A DNA stretch of 64,000 bases from Sipunculus nudus (GCA_026874595.1 CM049306.1:66408019-66472018); one strand, 5' to 3'. Positions 8,926 through 22,953 are shown, numbered from the stretch's first letter. Notes: generated by a model not told the origin, from the letters alone. Numbers and translations are program-made.

Positions 8926-10200
8926 AGAGGTCAAAATTTTCGCATCTTGTAGCCCTTGGTGAGTTCTCGGCGATCCAACCAAAAATCTTGCAAAATCTCG
9001 CACCGTTTCTCGTCGAATGAGATTTCGCGATTTCACGGTGACATGCCCTATAGGCCACAGATATGCAGGCATCCTTTTGAAACTGATACATGTTACGTCA
9101 TACACTAATATCTCGAAAGCAATTGTTCAGTTTTTGGAAAATTACCGCTAGGGGGCGCTGCACTGCAACCCCGTACCTACTATCATTGTTTAACCATATC
9201 TCCAAAACTACACATTTTAGGTACATAAACTGTACACCATATGAATTGGCCTTTCATGGCCTTTCTGCCCATGGCCCCTTTTGTTTAATCATACACCGTC
9301 CCCACAAGTTTTAGCAACTTTGTAAAAAATAAAAACCCACATGCACATATACATATGCCATCACGCATGCATGCACGCGTTTTAGTATGAAAGACAGACA
9401 CGCTTTCCCGTGACTGCAAAAATTATAGCGTTCGCCGTATAAAATAAGTAACCACAGGCACTCTTTGCGGGCCGGTTTGCCATTTCTGTCGCGTTATAGT
9501 TTATTGCTTGCCGGAATCCGAGATTTCGACAAGTATGTTGATCAGTTCCGTTTGTTTGTTTGTCTGTATGTCCCCGCTCTACAGGCCACAATTTTGCACC
9601 AATCGTCCTGAAACTTATAGGTAGAGTGTATAATCGGTTCTTCTCGGAGCCTATTGTTTTTGCTCATGATCGGTCAAGGGTCAAGGTCAGGGTCACCAAA
9701 AAGCTCAAAAACGGTTTTTTCTTCATACCTTCGTCAAAAATAGCCGTAGGCACCTAATCTGTAGCCCGTTTTATTTGCCACTGCATGGCCACTTCCAACA
9801 CTGCAAAATTGCCTGATTTCGATGTTACCATGGTTACGCAATTTTGGGGAGAAATCATGGAATTTCGTGATATTTTTCAAATTTGCAGCAATTTTACTGA
9901 TTCTGAGATATTTTATGTAACATAAGAATATCTCGAAACGGGTTTTTCAGATTTTGGAAATGGCCGCCAGGGGGCGTTGCAGATGAAAAAACATGAAAAT
10001 TTGTTTTGGTGCTATACCTCCAGAACTATTAAACATTGGGCCATTTCCATCACAGCACCTTGAACTAGGGTCCATGGGCTTATTTTTGCGCATAGGCGCC
10101 AAAGTGCGCTATTGCCAGATTTCTCTATTTTTGGGGTAAAACCTTTGAATTTTGAAAATATGCAGTTTTCAGCTTCTAACTCTGTCAGTTTTTATGCTAG
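8926..10200 (+). repeat. Satellite copy 8
   Basis: A406 (base 9331) and C594 (base 9519), G890. Matches copy 3. Confidence 0.97.
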
Positions 10201-11475
10201 AGAGGTCAAAATTTTCGCATCTTGTAGCCCTTGGTGAGTTCTCGGCGATCCAACCAAAAATCTTGCAAAATCTCGCACCGTTTCTCGTCGAATGAGATTT
10301 CGCGATTTCACGGTGACATGCCCTATAGGCCACAGATATGCAGTCATCCTTTTGAAACTGATACATGTTACGTCATACACTAATATCTCGAAAGCAATTG
10401 TTCAGTTTTTGGAAAATTACCGCTAGGGGGCGCTGCACTGCAACCCCGTACCTACTATCATTGTTTAACCATATCTCCAAAACTACACATTTTAGGTACA
10501 TAAACTGTACACCATATGAATTGGCCTTTCATGGCCTTTCTGCCCATGGCCCCTTTTGTTTAATCATACACCGTCCCCACAAGTTTTAGCAACTTTGTAA
10601 AAAATTAAAACCCACATGCACATATACATATGCCATCACGCATGCATGCACGCGTTTTAGTATGAAAGACAGACACGCTTTCCCGTGACTGCAAAAATTA
10701 TAGCGTTCGCCGTATAAAATAAGTAACCACAGGCACTCTTTGCGGGCCGGTTTGCCATTTCTGTCGCGTTATAGTTTATTGCTTGCCGGAATCAGAGATT
10801 TCGACAAGTATGTTGATCAGTTCCGTTTGTTTGTTTGTCTGTATGTCCCCGCTCTACAGGCCACAATTTTGCACCAATCGTCCTGAAACTTATAGGTAGA
10901 GTGTATAATCGGTTCTTCTCGGAGCCTATTGTTTTTGCTCATGATCGGTCAAGGGTCAAGGTCAGGGTCACCAAAAAGCTCAAAAACGGTTTTTTCTTCA
11001 TACCTTCGTCAAAAATAGCCGTAGGCACCTAATCTGTAGCCCGTTTTATTTGCCACTGCATGGCCACTTCCAACACTGCAAAATTGCCTGATTTCGATGT
11101 TACCATGGTTACGCAATTTTGGGGAGAAATCATGGAATTTCGTGATATTTTTCAAATTTGCAGCAATTTTACTGATTCTGAGATATTTTATGTAACATAA
11201 GAATATCTCGAAACGGGTTTTTCAGATTTTGGAAATGGCCGCCAGGGGGCGTTGCAGATGAAAAAACATGAAAATTTGTTTTGGTGCTATACCTCCAGAA
11301 CTATTAAACATTGGGCCATTTCCATCACAGCACCTTGAACTAGGGTCCATGGGCTTATTTTTGCGCATAGGCGCCAAAGTGCGCTATTGCCAGATTTCTC
11401 TATTTTTGGGGTAAAACCTTTGAATTTTGAAAATATGCAGTTTTCAGCTTCTAACTCTGTCAGTTTTTATGCTAG
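10201..11475 (+). repeat. Satellite copy 9
   Basis: T144 (base 10344), G890. Matches copy 4. Confidence 0.97.
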
Positions 11476-12750
11476 AGAGGTCAAAATTTTCGCATCTTGT
11501 AGCCCTTGGTGAGTTCTCGGCGATCCAACCAAAAATCTTGCAAAATCTCGCACCGTTTCTCGTCGAATGAGATTTCGCGATTTCACGGTGACATGCCCTA
11601 TAGGCCACAGATATGCAGGCATCCTTTTGAAACTGATACATGTTACGTCATACACTAATATCTCGAAAGCAATTGTTCAGTTTTTGGAAAATTACCGCTA
11701 GGGGGCGCTGCACTGCAACCCCGTACCTACTATCATTGTTTAACCATATCTCCAAAACTACACATTTTAGGTACATAAACTGTACACCATATGAATTGGC
11801 CTTTCATGGCCTTTCTGCCCATGGCCCCTTTTGTTTAATCATACACCGTCCCCACAAGTTTTAGCAACTTTGTAAAAAATTAAAACCCACATGCACATAT
11901 ACATATGCCATCACGCATGCATGCACGCGTTTTAGTTAGAAAGACAGACACACTTTCCCGTGACTGCAAAAATTATAGCGTTCGCCGTATAAAATAAGTA
12001 ACCACAGGCACTCTTTGCGGGCCGGTTTGCCATTTCTGTCGCGTTATAGTTTATTGCTTGCCGGAATCAGAGATTTCGACAAGTATGTTGATCAGTTCCG
12101 TTTGTTTGTTTGTCTGTATGTCCCCGCTCTACAGGCCACAATTTTGCACCAATCGTCCTGAAACTTATAGGTAGAGTGTATAATCGGTTCTTCTCGGAGC
12201 CTATTGTTTTTGCTCATGATCGGTCAAGGGTCAAGGTCAGGGTCACCAAAAAGCTCAAAAACGGTTTTTTCTTCATACCTTCGTCAAAAATAGCCGTAGG
12301 CACCTAATCTGTAGCCCGTTTTATTTGCCACTGCATGGCCACTTCCAACACTGCAAAATTGCCTGATTTCGATGTTACCATGGTTACGCAATTTTGGGGA
12401 GAAATCATGGAATTTCGTGATATTTTTCAAATTTGCAGCAATTTTACTGATTCTGAGATATTTTATGTAACATAAGAATATCTCGAAACGGGTTTTTCAG
12501 ATTTTGGAAATGGCCGCCAGGGGGCGTTGCAGATGAAAAAACATGAAAATTTGTTTTGGTGCTATACCTCCAGAACTATTAAACATTGGGCCATTTCCAT
12601 CACAGCACCTTGAACTAGGGTCCATGGGCTTATTTTTGCGCATAGGCGCCAAAGTGCGCTATTGCCAGATTTCTCTATTTTTGGGGTAAAACCTTTGAAT
12701 TTTGAAAATATGCAGTTTTCAGCTTCTAACTCTGTCAGTTTTTATGCTAG
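11476..12750 (+). repeat. Satellite copy 10
   Basis: TTAG at u461-464 (bases 11937-11938 changed) and A477 (base 11952). Matches copy 5. Confidence 0.97.
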
Positions 12751-14025
12751 AGAGGTCAAAATTTTCGCATCTTGTAGCCCTTGGTGAGTTCTCGGCGATC
12801 CAACCAAAAATCTTGCAAAATCTCGCACCGTTTCTCGTCGAATGAGATTTCGCGATTTCACGGTGACATGCCCTATAGGCCACAGATATGCAGGCATCCT
12901 TTTGAAACTGATACATGTTACGTCATACACTAATATCTCGAAAGCAATTGTTCAGTTTTTGGAAAATTACCGCTAGGGGGCGCTGCACTGCAACCCCGTA
13001 CCTACTATCATTGTTTAACCATATCTCCAAAACTACACATTTTTGGTACATAAACTGTACACCATATGAATTGGCCTTTCATGGCCTTTATGCCCATGGC
13101 CCCTTTTGTTTAATCATACACCGTCCCCACAAGTTTTAGCAACTTTGTAAAAAATTAAAACCCACATGCACATATACATATGCCATCACGCATGCATGCA
13201 CGCGTTTTAGTATGAAAGACAGACACGCTTTCCCGTGACTGCAAAAATTATAGCGTTCGCCGTATAAAATAAGTAACCACAGGCACTCTTTGCGGGCCGG
13301 TTTGCCATTTCTGTCGCGTTATAGTTTATTGCTTGCCGGAATCAGAGATTTCGACAAGTATGTTGATCAGTTCCGTTTGTTTGTTTGTCTGTATGTCCCC
13401 GCTCTACAGGCCACAATTTTGCACCAATCGTCCTGAAACTTATAGGTAGAGTGTATAATCGGTTCTTCTCGGAGCCTATTGTTTTTGCTCATGATCGGTC
13501 AAGGGTCAAGGTCAGGGTCACCAAAAAGCTCAAAAACGGTTTTTTCTTCATACCTTCGTCAAAAATAGCCGTAGGCACCTAATCTGTAGCCCGTTTTATT
13601 TGCCACTGCATGGCCACTTCCAACACTGCAAAATTGCCTGATTTCGATGTTACCATGGTTACGCAATTTTGGGGAGAAATCATGGAATTTCGTGATATTT
13701 TTCAAATTTGCAGCAATTTTACTGATTCTGAGATATTTTATGTAACATAAGAATATCTCGAAACGGGTTTTTCAGATTTTGGAAATGGCCGCCAGGGGGC
13801 GTTGCAGATGAAAAAACATGAAAATTTGTTTTGGTGCTATACCTCCAGAACTATTAAACATTGGGCCATTTCCATCACAGCACCTTGAACTAGGGTCCAT
13901 GGGCTTATTTTTGCGCATAGGCGCCAAAGTGCGCTATTGCCAGATTTCTCTATTTTTGGGGTAAAACCTTTGAATTTTGAAAATATGCAGTTTTCAGCTT
14001 CTAACTCTGTCAGTTTTTATGCTAG
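12751..14025 (+). repeat. Satellite copy 11
   Basis: T294 (base 13044) and A340 (base 13090), G890. Third occurrence of the copy 1/6 haplotype. Confidence 0.97.
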
Positions 14026-15300
14026 AGAGGTCAAAATTTTCGCATCTTGTAGCCCTTGGTGAGTTCTCGGCGATCCAACCAAAAATCTTGCAAAATCTCG
14101 CACCGTTTCTCGTCGAATGAGATTTCGCGATTTCACGGTGACATGCCCTATAGGCCACAGATATGCAGGCATCCTTTTGAAACTGATACATGTTACGTCA
14201 TACACTAATATCTCGAAAGCAATTGTTCAGTTTTTGGAAAATTACCGCTAGGGGGCGCTGCACTGCAACCCCGTACCTACTATCATTGTTTAACCATATC
14301 TCCAAAACTACACATTTTAGGTACATAAACTGTACACCATATGAATTGGCCTTTCATGGCCTTTCTGCCCATGGCCCCTTTTGTTTAATCATACACCGTC
14401 CCCACAAGTTTTAGCAACTTTGTAAAAAATTAAAACCCACATGCACATATACATATGCCATCACGCATGCATGCACGCGTTTTAGTATGAAAGACAGACA
14501 CGCTTTCCCGTGACTGCAAAAATTATAGCGTTCGCCGTATAAAATAAGTAACCACAGGCACTCTTTGCGGGCCGGTTTGCCATTTCTGTCGCCTTATAGT
14601 TTATTGCTTGCCGGAATCCGAGATTTCGACAAGTATGTTGATCAGTTCCGTTTGTTTGTTTGTCTGTATGTCCCCGCTCTACAGGCCACAATTTTGCACC
14701 AATCGTCCTGAAACTTATAGGTAGAGTGTATAATCGGTTCTTCTCGGAGCCTATTGTTTTTGCTCATGATCGGTCAAGGGTCAAGGTCAGGGTCACCAAA
14801 AAGCTCAAAAACGGTTTTTTCTTCATACCTTCGTCAAAAATAGCCGTAGGCACCTAATCTGTAGCCCGTTTTATTTGCCACTGCATGGCCACTTCCAACA
14901 CTGCAAAATTGCCTGATTTCGATGTTACCATGGTTACGCAATTTTGGGGAGAAATCATGGAATTTCGTGATATTTTTCAAATTTGCAGCAATTTTACTGA
15001 TTCTGAGATATTTTATGTAACATAAGAATATCTCGAAACGGGTTTTTCAGATTTTGGAAATGGCCGCCAGGGGGCGTTGCAGATGAAAAAACATGAAAAT
15101 TTGTTTTGGTGCTATACCTCCAGAACTATTAAACATTGGGCCATTTCCATCACAGCACCTTGAACTAGGGTCCATGGGCTTATTTTTGCGCATAGGCGCC
15201 AAAGTGCGCTATTGCCAGATTTCTCTATTTTTGGGGTAAAACCTTTGAATTTTGAAAATATGCAGTTTTCAGCTTCTAACTCTGTCAGTTTTTATGCTAG
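14026..15300 (+). repeat. Satellite copy 12
   Basis: C568 (base 14593) and C594 (base 14619), G890. Matches copy 7. Last copy following the pentamer order. Confidence 0.97.
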
Positions 15301-16576
15301 AGAGGTCAAAATTTTCGCATCTTGTAGCCCTTGGTGAGTTCTCGGCGATCCAACCAAAAATCTTGCAAAATCTCGCACCGTTTCTCGTCGAATGAGATTT
15401 CGCGATTTCACGGTGACATGCCCTACAGGCCACAGATATGCAGGCATCCTTTTGAAACTGATACATGTTACGTCATACACTAATATCTCGAAAGCAATTG
15501 TTCAGTTTTTGGAAAATTACCGCTAGGGGGCGCTGCACTGCAACCCCGTACCTACTATCATTGTTTAACCATATCTCCAAAACTACACATTTTAGGTACA
15601 TAAACTGTACACCATATGAATTGGCCTTTCATGGCCTTTCTGCCCATGGCCCCTTTTGTTTAATCATACACCGTCCCCACAAGTTTTAGCAACTTTGTAA
15701 AAAATTAAAACCCACATGCACATATACATATGCCATCACGCATGCATGCACGCGTTTTAGTATGAAAGACAGACACGCTTTCCCGTGACTGCAAAAATTA
15801 TAGCGTTCGCCGTATAAAATAAGTAACCACAGGCACTCTTTGCGGGCCGGTTTGCCATTTCTGTCGCGTTATAGTTTATTGCTTGCCGGAATCCGAGATT
15901 TCGACAAGTATGTTGATCAGTTCCGTTTGTTTGTTTGTCTGTATGTCCCCGCTCTACAGGCCACAATTTTGCACCAATCGTCCTGAAACTTATAGGTAGA
16001 GTGTATAATCGGTTCTTCTCGGAGCCTATTGTTTTTGCTCATGATCGGTCAAGGGTCAAGGTCAGGGTCACCAAAAAGCTCAAAAACGGTTTTTTTCTTC
16101 ATACCTTCGTCAAAAATAGCCGTAGGCACCTAATCTGTAGCCCGTTTTATTTGCCACTGCATGGCCACTTCCAACACTGCAAAATTGCCTCATTTCGATG
16201 TTACCATGGTTACGCAATTTTGGGGAGAAATCATGGAATTTCGTGATATTTTTCAAATTTGCAGCAATTTTACTGATTCTGAGATATTTTATGTAACATA
16301 AGAATATCTCGAAACGGGTTTTTCAGATTTTGGAAATGGCCGCCAGGGGGCGTTGCAGATGAAAAAACATGAACATTTGTTTTGGTGCTATACCTCCAGA
16401 ACTATTAAACATTGGGCCATTTCCATCACAGCACCTTGAACTAGGGTCCATGGGCTTATTTTTGCGCATAGGCGCCAAAGTGCGCTATTGCCAGATTTCT
16501 CTATTTTTGGGGTAAAACCTTTGAATTTTGAAAATATGCAGTTTTCAGCTTCTAACTCTGTCAGTTTTTATGCTAG
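15301..16576 (+). repeat. Satellite copy 13, type P, 1276 bp
   Basis: C126 (15426), C594 (15894), a seventh T in the run at 16090-16096, C890 (16191) and C1073 (16374). The extra T changes frame and gives the longest open frame in the window (103 codons at 15935-16246), which has no other sign of being coding. Confidence 0.97.
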
Positions 16577-17852
16577 AGAGGTCAAAATTTTCGCATCTTG
16601 TAGCCCTTGGTGAGTTCTCGGCGATCCAACCAAAAATCTTGCAAAATCTCGCACCGTTTCTCGTCGAATGAGATTTCGCGATTTCACGGTGACATGCCCT
16701 ATAGGCCACAGATATGCAGGCATCCTTTTGAAACTGCTACATGTTACGTCATACACTAATATCTCGAAAGCAATTGTTCAGTTTTTGGAAAATTACCGCT
16801 AGGGGGCGCTGCACTGCAACCCCGTACCTACTATCATTGTTTAACCATATCTCCAAAACTACACATTTTAGGTACATAAACTGTACACCATATGAATTGG
16901 CCTTTCATGGCCTTTCTGCCCATGGCCCCTTTTGTTTAATCATACACCGTCCCCACAAGTTTTAGCAACTTTGTAAAAAATTAAAACCCACATGCACATA
17001 TACATATGCCATCACGCATGCATGCACGCGTTTTAGTATGAAAGACAGACACGCTTTCCCGTGACTGCAAAAATTATAGCGTTCGCCGTATAAAATAAGT
17101 AACCACAGGCACTCTTTGCGGGCCGGTTTGCCATTTCTGTCGCGTTATAGTTTATTGCTTGCCGGAATCAGAGATTTCGACAAGTATGTTGATCAGTTCC
17201 GTTTGTTTGTTTGTCTGTATGTCCCCGCTCTACAGGCCACAATTTTGCACCAATCGTCCTGAAACTTATAGGTAGAGTGTATAATCGGTTCTTCTCGGAG
17301 CCTATTGTTTTTGCTCATGATCGGTCAAGGGTCAAGGTCAGGGTCACCAAAAAGCTCAAAAACGGTTTTTTCTTCATACCTTCGTCAAAAATAGCCGTAG
17401 GCACCTAATCTGTAGCCCGTTTTATTTGCCACTGCATGGCCACTTCCAACACTGCAAAATTGCCTGATTTCGATGTTACCATGGTTACGCAATTTTGGGG
17501 AGAAATCATGGAATTTCGTGATATTTTTCAAATTTGCAGCAATTTTACTGATTCTGAGATATTTTATGTAACATAAGAATATCTCGAAACGGGTTTTTCA
17601 GATTTTGGAAATGGCCGCCAGGGGGCGTTGCAGATGAAAAAACATGAAAATTTGTTTTGGTGCTATACCTCCAGAACTATTAAACATTGGGCCATTTCCA
17701 TCACAGCACCTTGAACTAGGGTCCATGGGCTTATTTTTGCGCATAGGCGCCAAAGTGCGCTATTGCCAGATTTCTCTATTTTTGGGGGTAAAACCTTTGA
17801 ATTTTGAAAATATGCAGTTTTCAGCTTCTAACTCTGTCAGTTTTTATGCTAG
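16577..17852 (+). repeat. Satellite copy 14, type Q, 1276 bp
   Basis: C161 (16737), G890 (17466) and five Gs at 17784-17788 instead of four. Confidence 0.97.
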
Positions 17853-19127
17853 AGAGGTCAAAATTTTCGCATCTTTTAGCCCTTGGTGAGTTCTCGGCGA
17901 TCCAACCAAAAATCTTGCAAAATCTCGCACCGTTTCTCGTCGAATGAGATTTCGCGATTTCACGGTGACATGCCCTATAGGCCACAGATATGCAGGCATC
18001 CTTTTGAAACTGATACATGTTACGTCATACACTAATATCTCGAAAGCAATTGTTCAGTTTTTGGAAAATTACCGCTAGGGGGCGCTGCACTGCAACCCCG
18101 TACCTACTATCATTGTTTAACCATATCTCCAAAACTACACATTTTAGGTACATAAACTGTACACCATATGAATTGGCCTTTCATGGCCTTTCTGCCCATG
18201 GCCCCTTTTGTTTAATCATACACCGTCCCCACAAGTTTTAGCAACTTTGTAAAAAATTAAAACCCACATGCACATATACATATGCCATCACGCATGCATG
18301 CACGCGTTTTAGTATGAAAGACAGACACGCTTTCCCGTGACTGCAAAAATTATAGCGTTCGCCGTATAAAATAAGTAACCACAGGCACTCTTTGCGGGCC
18401 GGTTTGCCATTTCTGTCGCGTTATAGTTTATTGCTTGCCGGAATCAGAGATTTCGACAAGTATGTTGATCAGTTCCGTTTGTTTGTTTGTCTGTATGTCC
18501 CCGCTCTACAGGCCACAATTTTGCACCAATCGTCCTGAAACTTATAGGTAGAGTGTATAATCGGTTCTTCTCGGAGCCTATTGTTTTTGCTCATGATCGG
18601 TCAAGGGTCAAGGTCAGGGTCACCAAAAAGCTCAAAAACGGTTTTTTCTTCATACCTTCGTCAAAAATAGCCGTAGGCACCTAATCTGTAGCCCGTTTTA
18701 TTTGCCACTGCATGGCCACTTCCAACACTGCAAAATTGCCTGATTTCGATGTTACCATGGTTACGCAATTTTGGGGAGAAATCATGGAATTTCGTGATAT
18801 TTTTCAAATTTGCAGCAATTTTACTGATTCTGAGATATTTTATGTAACATAAGAATATCTCGAAACGGGTTTTTCAGATTTTGGAAATGGCCGCCAGGGG
18901 GCGTTGCAGATGAAAAAACATGAAAATTTGTTTTGGTGCTATACCTCCAGAACTATTAAACATTGGGCCATTTCCATCACAGCACCTTGAACTAGGGTCC
19001 ATGGGCTTATTTTTGCGCATAGGCGCCAAAGTGCGCTATTGCCAGATTTCTCTATTTTTGGGGTAAAACCTTTGAATTTTGAAAATATGCAGTTTTCAGC
19101 TTCTAACTCTGTCAGTTTTTATGCTAG
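17853..19127 (+). repeat. Satellite copy 15, type R
   Basis: T24 (17876), A161, G890 (18742), four-G run. Confidence 0.97.
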
Positions 19128-20402
19128 AGAGGTCAAAATTTTCGCATCTTGTAGCCCTTGGTGAGTTCTCGGCGATCCAACCAAAAATCTTGCAAAATCT
19201 CGCACCGTTTCTCGTCGAATGAGATTTCGCGATTTCACGGTGACATGCCCTATAGGCCACAGATATGCAGGCATCCTTTTGAAACTGCTACATGTTACGT
19301 CATACACTAATATCTCGAAAGCAATTGTTCAGTTTTTGGAAAATTACCGCTAGGGGGCGCTGCACTGCAACCCCGTACCTACTATCATTGTTTAACCATA
19401 TCTCCAAAACTACACATTTTAGGTACATAAACTGTACACCATATGAATTGGCCTTTCATGGCCTTTCTGCCCATGGCCCCTTTTGTTTAATCATACACCG
19501 TCCCCACAAGTTTTAGCAACTTTGTAAAAAATTAAAACCCACATGCACATATACATATGCCATCACGCATGCATGCACGCGTTTTAGTATGAAAGACAGA
19601 CACGCTTTCCCGTGACTGCAAAAATTATAGCGTTCGCCGTATAAAATAAGTAACCACAGGCACTCTTTGCGGGCCGGTTTGCCATTTCTGTCGCGTTATA
19701 GTTTATTGCTTGCCGGAATCAGAGATTTCGACAAGTATGTTGATCAGTTCCGTTTGTTTGTTTGTCTGTATGTCCCCGCTCTACAGGCCACAATTTTGCA
19801 CCAATCGTCCTGAAACTTATAGGTAGAGTGTATAATCGGTTCTTCTCGGAGCCTATTGTTTTTGCTCATGATCGGTCAAGGGTCAAGGTCAGGGTCACCA
19901 AAAAGCTCAAAAACGGTTTTTTCTTCATACCTTCGTCAAAAATAGCCGTAGGCACCTAATCTGTAGCCCGTTTTATTTGCCACTGCATGGCCACTTCCAA
20001 CACTGCAAAATTGCCTCATTTCGATGTTACCATGGTTACGCAATTTTGGGGAGAAATCATGGAATTTCGTGATATTTTTCAAATTTGCAGCAATTTTACT
20101 GATTCTGAGATATTTTATGTAACATAAGAATATCTCGAAACGGGTTTTTCAGATTTTGGAAATGGCCGCCAGGGGGCGTTGCAGATGAAAAAACATGAAA
20201 ATTTGTTTTGGTGCTATACCTCCAGAACTATTAAACATTGGGCCATTTCCATCACAGCACCTTGAACTAGGGTCCATGGGCTTATTTTTGCGCATAGGCG
20301 CCAAAGTGCGCTATTGCCAGATTTCTCTATTTTTGGGGTAAAACCTTTGAATTTTGAAAATATGCAGTTTTCAGCTTCTAACTCTGTCAGTTTTTATGCT
20401 AG
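19128..20402 (+). repeat. Satellite copy 16, type S
   Basis: C161 (19288) and C890 (20017), no insertion. Confidence 0.97.
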
Positions 20403-21677
20403 AGAGGTCAAAATTTTCGCATCTTGTAGCCCTTGGTGAGTTCTCGGCGATCCAACCAAAAATCTTGCAAAATCTCGCACCGTTTCTCGTCGAATGAGAT
20501 TTCGCGATTTCACGGTGACATGCCCTACAGGCCACAGATATGCAGGCATCCTTTTGAAACTGATACATGTTACGTCATACACTAATATCTCGAAAGCAAT
20601 TGTTCAGTTTTTGGAAAATTACCGCTAGGGGGCGCTGCACTGCAACCCCGTACCTACTATCATTGTTTAACCATATCTCCAAAACTACACATTTTAGGTA
20701 CATAAACTGTACACCATATGAATTGGCCTTTCATGGCCTTTCTGCCCATGGCCCCTTTTGTTTAATCATACACCGTCCCCACAAGTTTTAGCAACTTTGT
20801 AAAAAATTAAAACCCACATGCACATATACATATGCCATCACGCATGCATGCACGCGTTTTAGTATGAAAGACAGACACGCTTTCCCGTGACTGCAAAAAT
20901 TATAGCGTTCGCCGTATAAAATAAGTAACCACAGGCACTCTTTGCGGGCCGGTTTGCCATTTCTGTCGCGTTATAGTTTATTGCTTGCCGGAATCCGAGA
21001 TTTCGACAAGTATGTTGATCAGTTCCGTTTGTTTGTTTGTCTGTATGTCCCCGCTCTACAGGCCACAATTTTGCACCAATCGTCCTGAAACTTATAGGTA
21101 GAGTGTATAATCGGTTCTTCTCGGAGCCTATTGTTTTTGCTCATGATCGGTCAAGGGTCAAGGTCAGGGTCACCAAAAAGCTCAAAAACGGTTTTTTCTT
21201 CATACCTTCGTCAAAAATAGCCGTAGGCACCTAATCTGTAGCCCGTTTTATTTGCCACTGCATGGCCACTTCCAACACTGCAAAATTGCCTCATTTCGAT
21301 GTTACCATGGTTACGCAATTTTGGGGAGAAATCATGGAATTTCGTGATATTTTTCAAATTTGCAGCAATTTTACTGATTCTGAGATATTTTATGTAACAT
21401 AAGAATATCTCGAAACGGGTTTTTCAGATTTTGGAAATGGCCGCCAGGGGGCGTTGCAGATGAAAAAACATGAACATTTGTTTTGGTGCTATACCTCCAG
21501 AACTATTAAACATTGGGCCATTTCCATCACAGCACCTTGAACTAGGGTCCATGGGCTTATTTTTGCGCATAGGCGCCAAAGTGCGCTATTGCCAGATTTC
21601 TCTATTTTTGGGGTAAAACCTTTGAATTTTGAAAATATGCAGTTTTCAGCTTCTAACTCTGTCAGTTTTTATGCTAG
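20403..21677 (+). repeat. Satellite copy 17, type P
   Basis: C126 (20528), C594 (20996), C890 (21292) and C1073 (21475). Identical to copy 13 at all markers except that its T run has the normal six Ts. Confidence 0.97.
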
Positions 21678-22953
21678 AGAGGTCAAAATTTTCGCATCTT
21701 GTAGCCCTTGGTGAGTTCTCGGCGATCCAACCAAAAATCTTGCAAAATCTCGCACCGTTTCTCGTCGAATGAGATTTCGCGATTTCACGGTGACATGCCC
21801 TATAGGCCACAGATATGCAGGCATCCTTTTGAAACTGCTACATGTTACGTCATACACTAATATCTCGAAAGCAATTGTTCAGTTTTTGGAAAATTACCGC
21901 TAGGGGGCGCTGCACTGCAACCCCGTACCTACTATCATTGTTTAACCATATCTCCAAAACTACACATTTTAGGTACATAAACTGTACACCATATGAATTG
22001 GCCTTTCATGGCCTTTCTGCCCATGGCCCCTTTTGTTTAATCATACACCGTCCCCACAAGTTTTAGCAACTTTGTAAAAAATTAAAACCCACATGCACAT
22101 ATACATATGCCATCACGCATGCATGCACGCGTTTTAGTATGAAAGACAGACACGCTTTCCCGTGACTGCAAAAATTATAGCGTTCGCCGTATAAAATAAG
22201 TAACCACAGGCACTCTTTGCGGGCCGGTTTGCCATTTCTGTCGCGTTATAGTTTATTGCTTGCCGGAATCAGAGATTTCGACAAGTATGTTGATCAGTTC
22301 CGTTTGTTTGTTTGTCTGTATGTCCCCGCTCTACAGGCCACAATTTTGCACCAATCGTCCTGAAACTTATAGGTAGAGTGTATAATCGGTTCTTCTCGGA
22401 GCCTATTGTTTTTGCTCATGATCGGTCAAGGGTCAAGGTCAGGGTCACCAAAAAGCTCAAAAACGGTTTTTTCTTCATACCTTCGTCAAAAATAGCCGTA
22501 GGCACCTAATCTGTAGCCCGTTTTATTTGCCACTGCATGGCCACTTCCAACACTGCAAAATTGCCTGATTTCGATGTTACCATGGTTACGCAATTTTGGG
22601 GAGAAATCATGGAATTTCGTGATATTTTTCAAATTTGCAGCAATTTTACTGATTCTGAGATATTTTATGTAACATAAGAATATCTCGAAACGGGTTTTTC
22701 AGATTTTGGAAATGGCCGCCAGGGGGCGTTGCAGATGAAAAAACATGAAAATTTGTTTTGGTGCTATACCTCCAGAACTATTAAACATTGGGCCATTTCC
22801 ATCACAGCACCTTGAACTAGGGTCCATGGGCTTATTTTTGCGCATAGGCGCCAAAGTGCGCTATTGCCAGATTTCTCTATTTTTGGGGGTAAAACCTTTG
22901 AATTTTGAAAATATGCAGTTTTCAGCTTCTAACTCTGTCAGTTTTTATGCTAG
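21678..22953 (+). repeat. Satellite copy 18, type Q, 1276 bp
   Basis: C161 (21838), G890 (22567), five Gs at 22885-22889. Same markers as copy 14. Confidence 0.97.

Larger units (their letters stand above)
6376..12750. repeat. HOR pentamer 2 of domain I (copies 6-10)
   Basis: Second 6375-bp block, complete. Marker order: copy 6 T294/A340, copy 7 C568/C594, copy 8 A406/C594, copy 9 T144, copy 10 TTAG(u461-464)/A477. Confidence 0.92.
1..15300. repeat. Array domain I: five-unit higher-order repeat (6375 bp)
   Basis: Copies 1-12. Diagnostic bases recur exactly five units apart: T294/A340 in copies 1, 6 and 11; A406 with C594 in copies 3 and 8; T144 in copies 4 and 9; the TTAG/A477 haplotype in copies 5 and 10; C568 with C594 in copies 7 and 12. 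Copy 2 is the exception and does not match copies 7 and 12. The correspondence stops after copy 12: copy 13 shares only C594 with copy 8, and copy 14 lacks the T144 of copy 9. Confidence 0.93.
12751..15300. repeat. HOR pentamer 3 of domain I, truncated after two copies
   Basis: Copies 11 and 12 reproduce copies 6 and 7 (T294/A340, then C568/C594). The next copy switches to a different monomer type, so the pentamer is interrupted near base 15300. Confidence 0.88.
15301..20402. repeat. Tetramer HOR block A (copies 13-16), 5102 bp
   Basis: Four units plus two inserted bases (a T in copy 13 and a G in copy 14). It pairs with the following 5102-bp block. Copies 13/17 differ only by the extra T and copies 14/18 match at every marker. 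Copies 15/19 differ at u161 and u890. Copies 16/20 differ at u542, u890 and the G run. The match decays left to right, so the duplicated tract may really be about 2.3 units long. Confidence 0.75.

Noticed and set aside
15935-16246. 103-codon frame in copy 13, longest in the window
   Set aside because: Produced by one extra T in a homopolymer. No other copy has it.
17644-17889. 81-codon frame in copies 14, 18, 20 and 21
   Set aside because: Created by the fifth G in the u1208 run and restricted to copies with that insertion. No features of a real protein.
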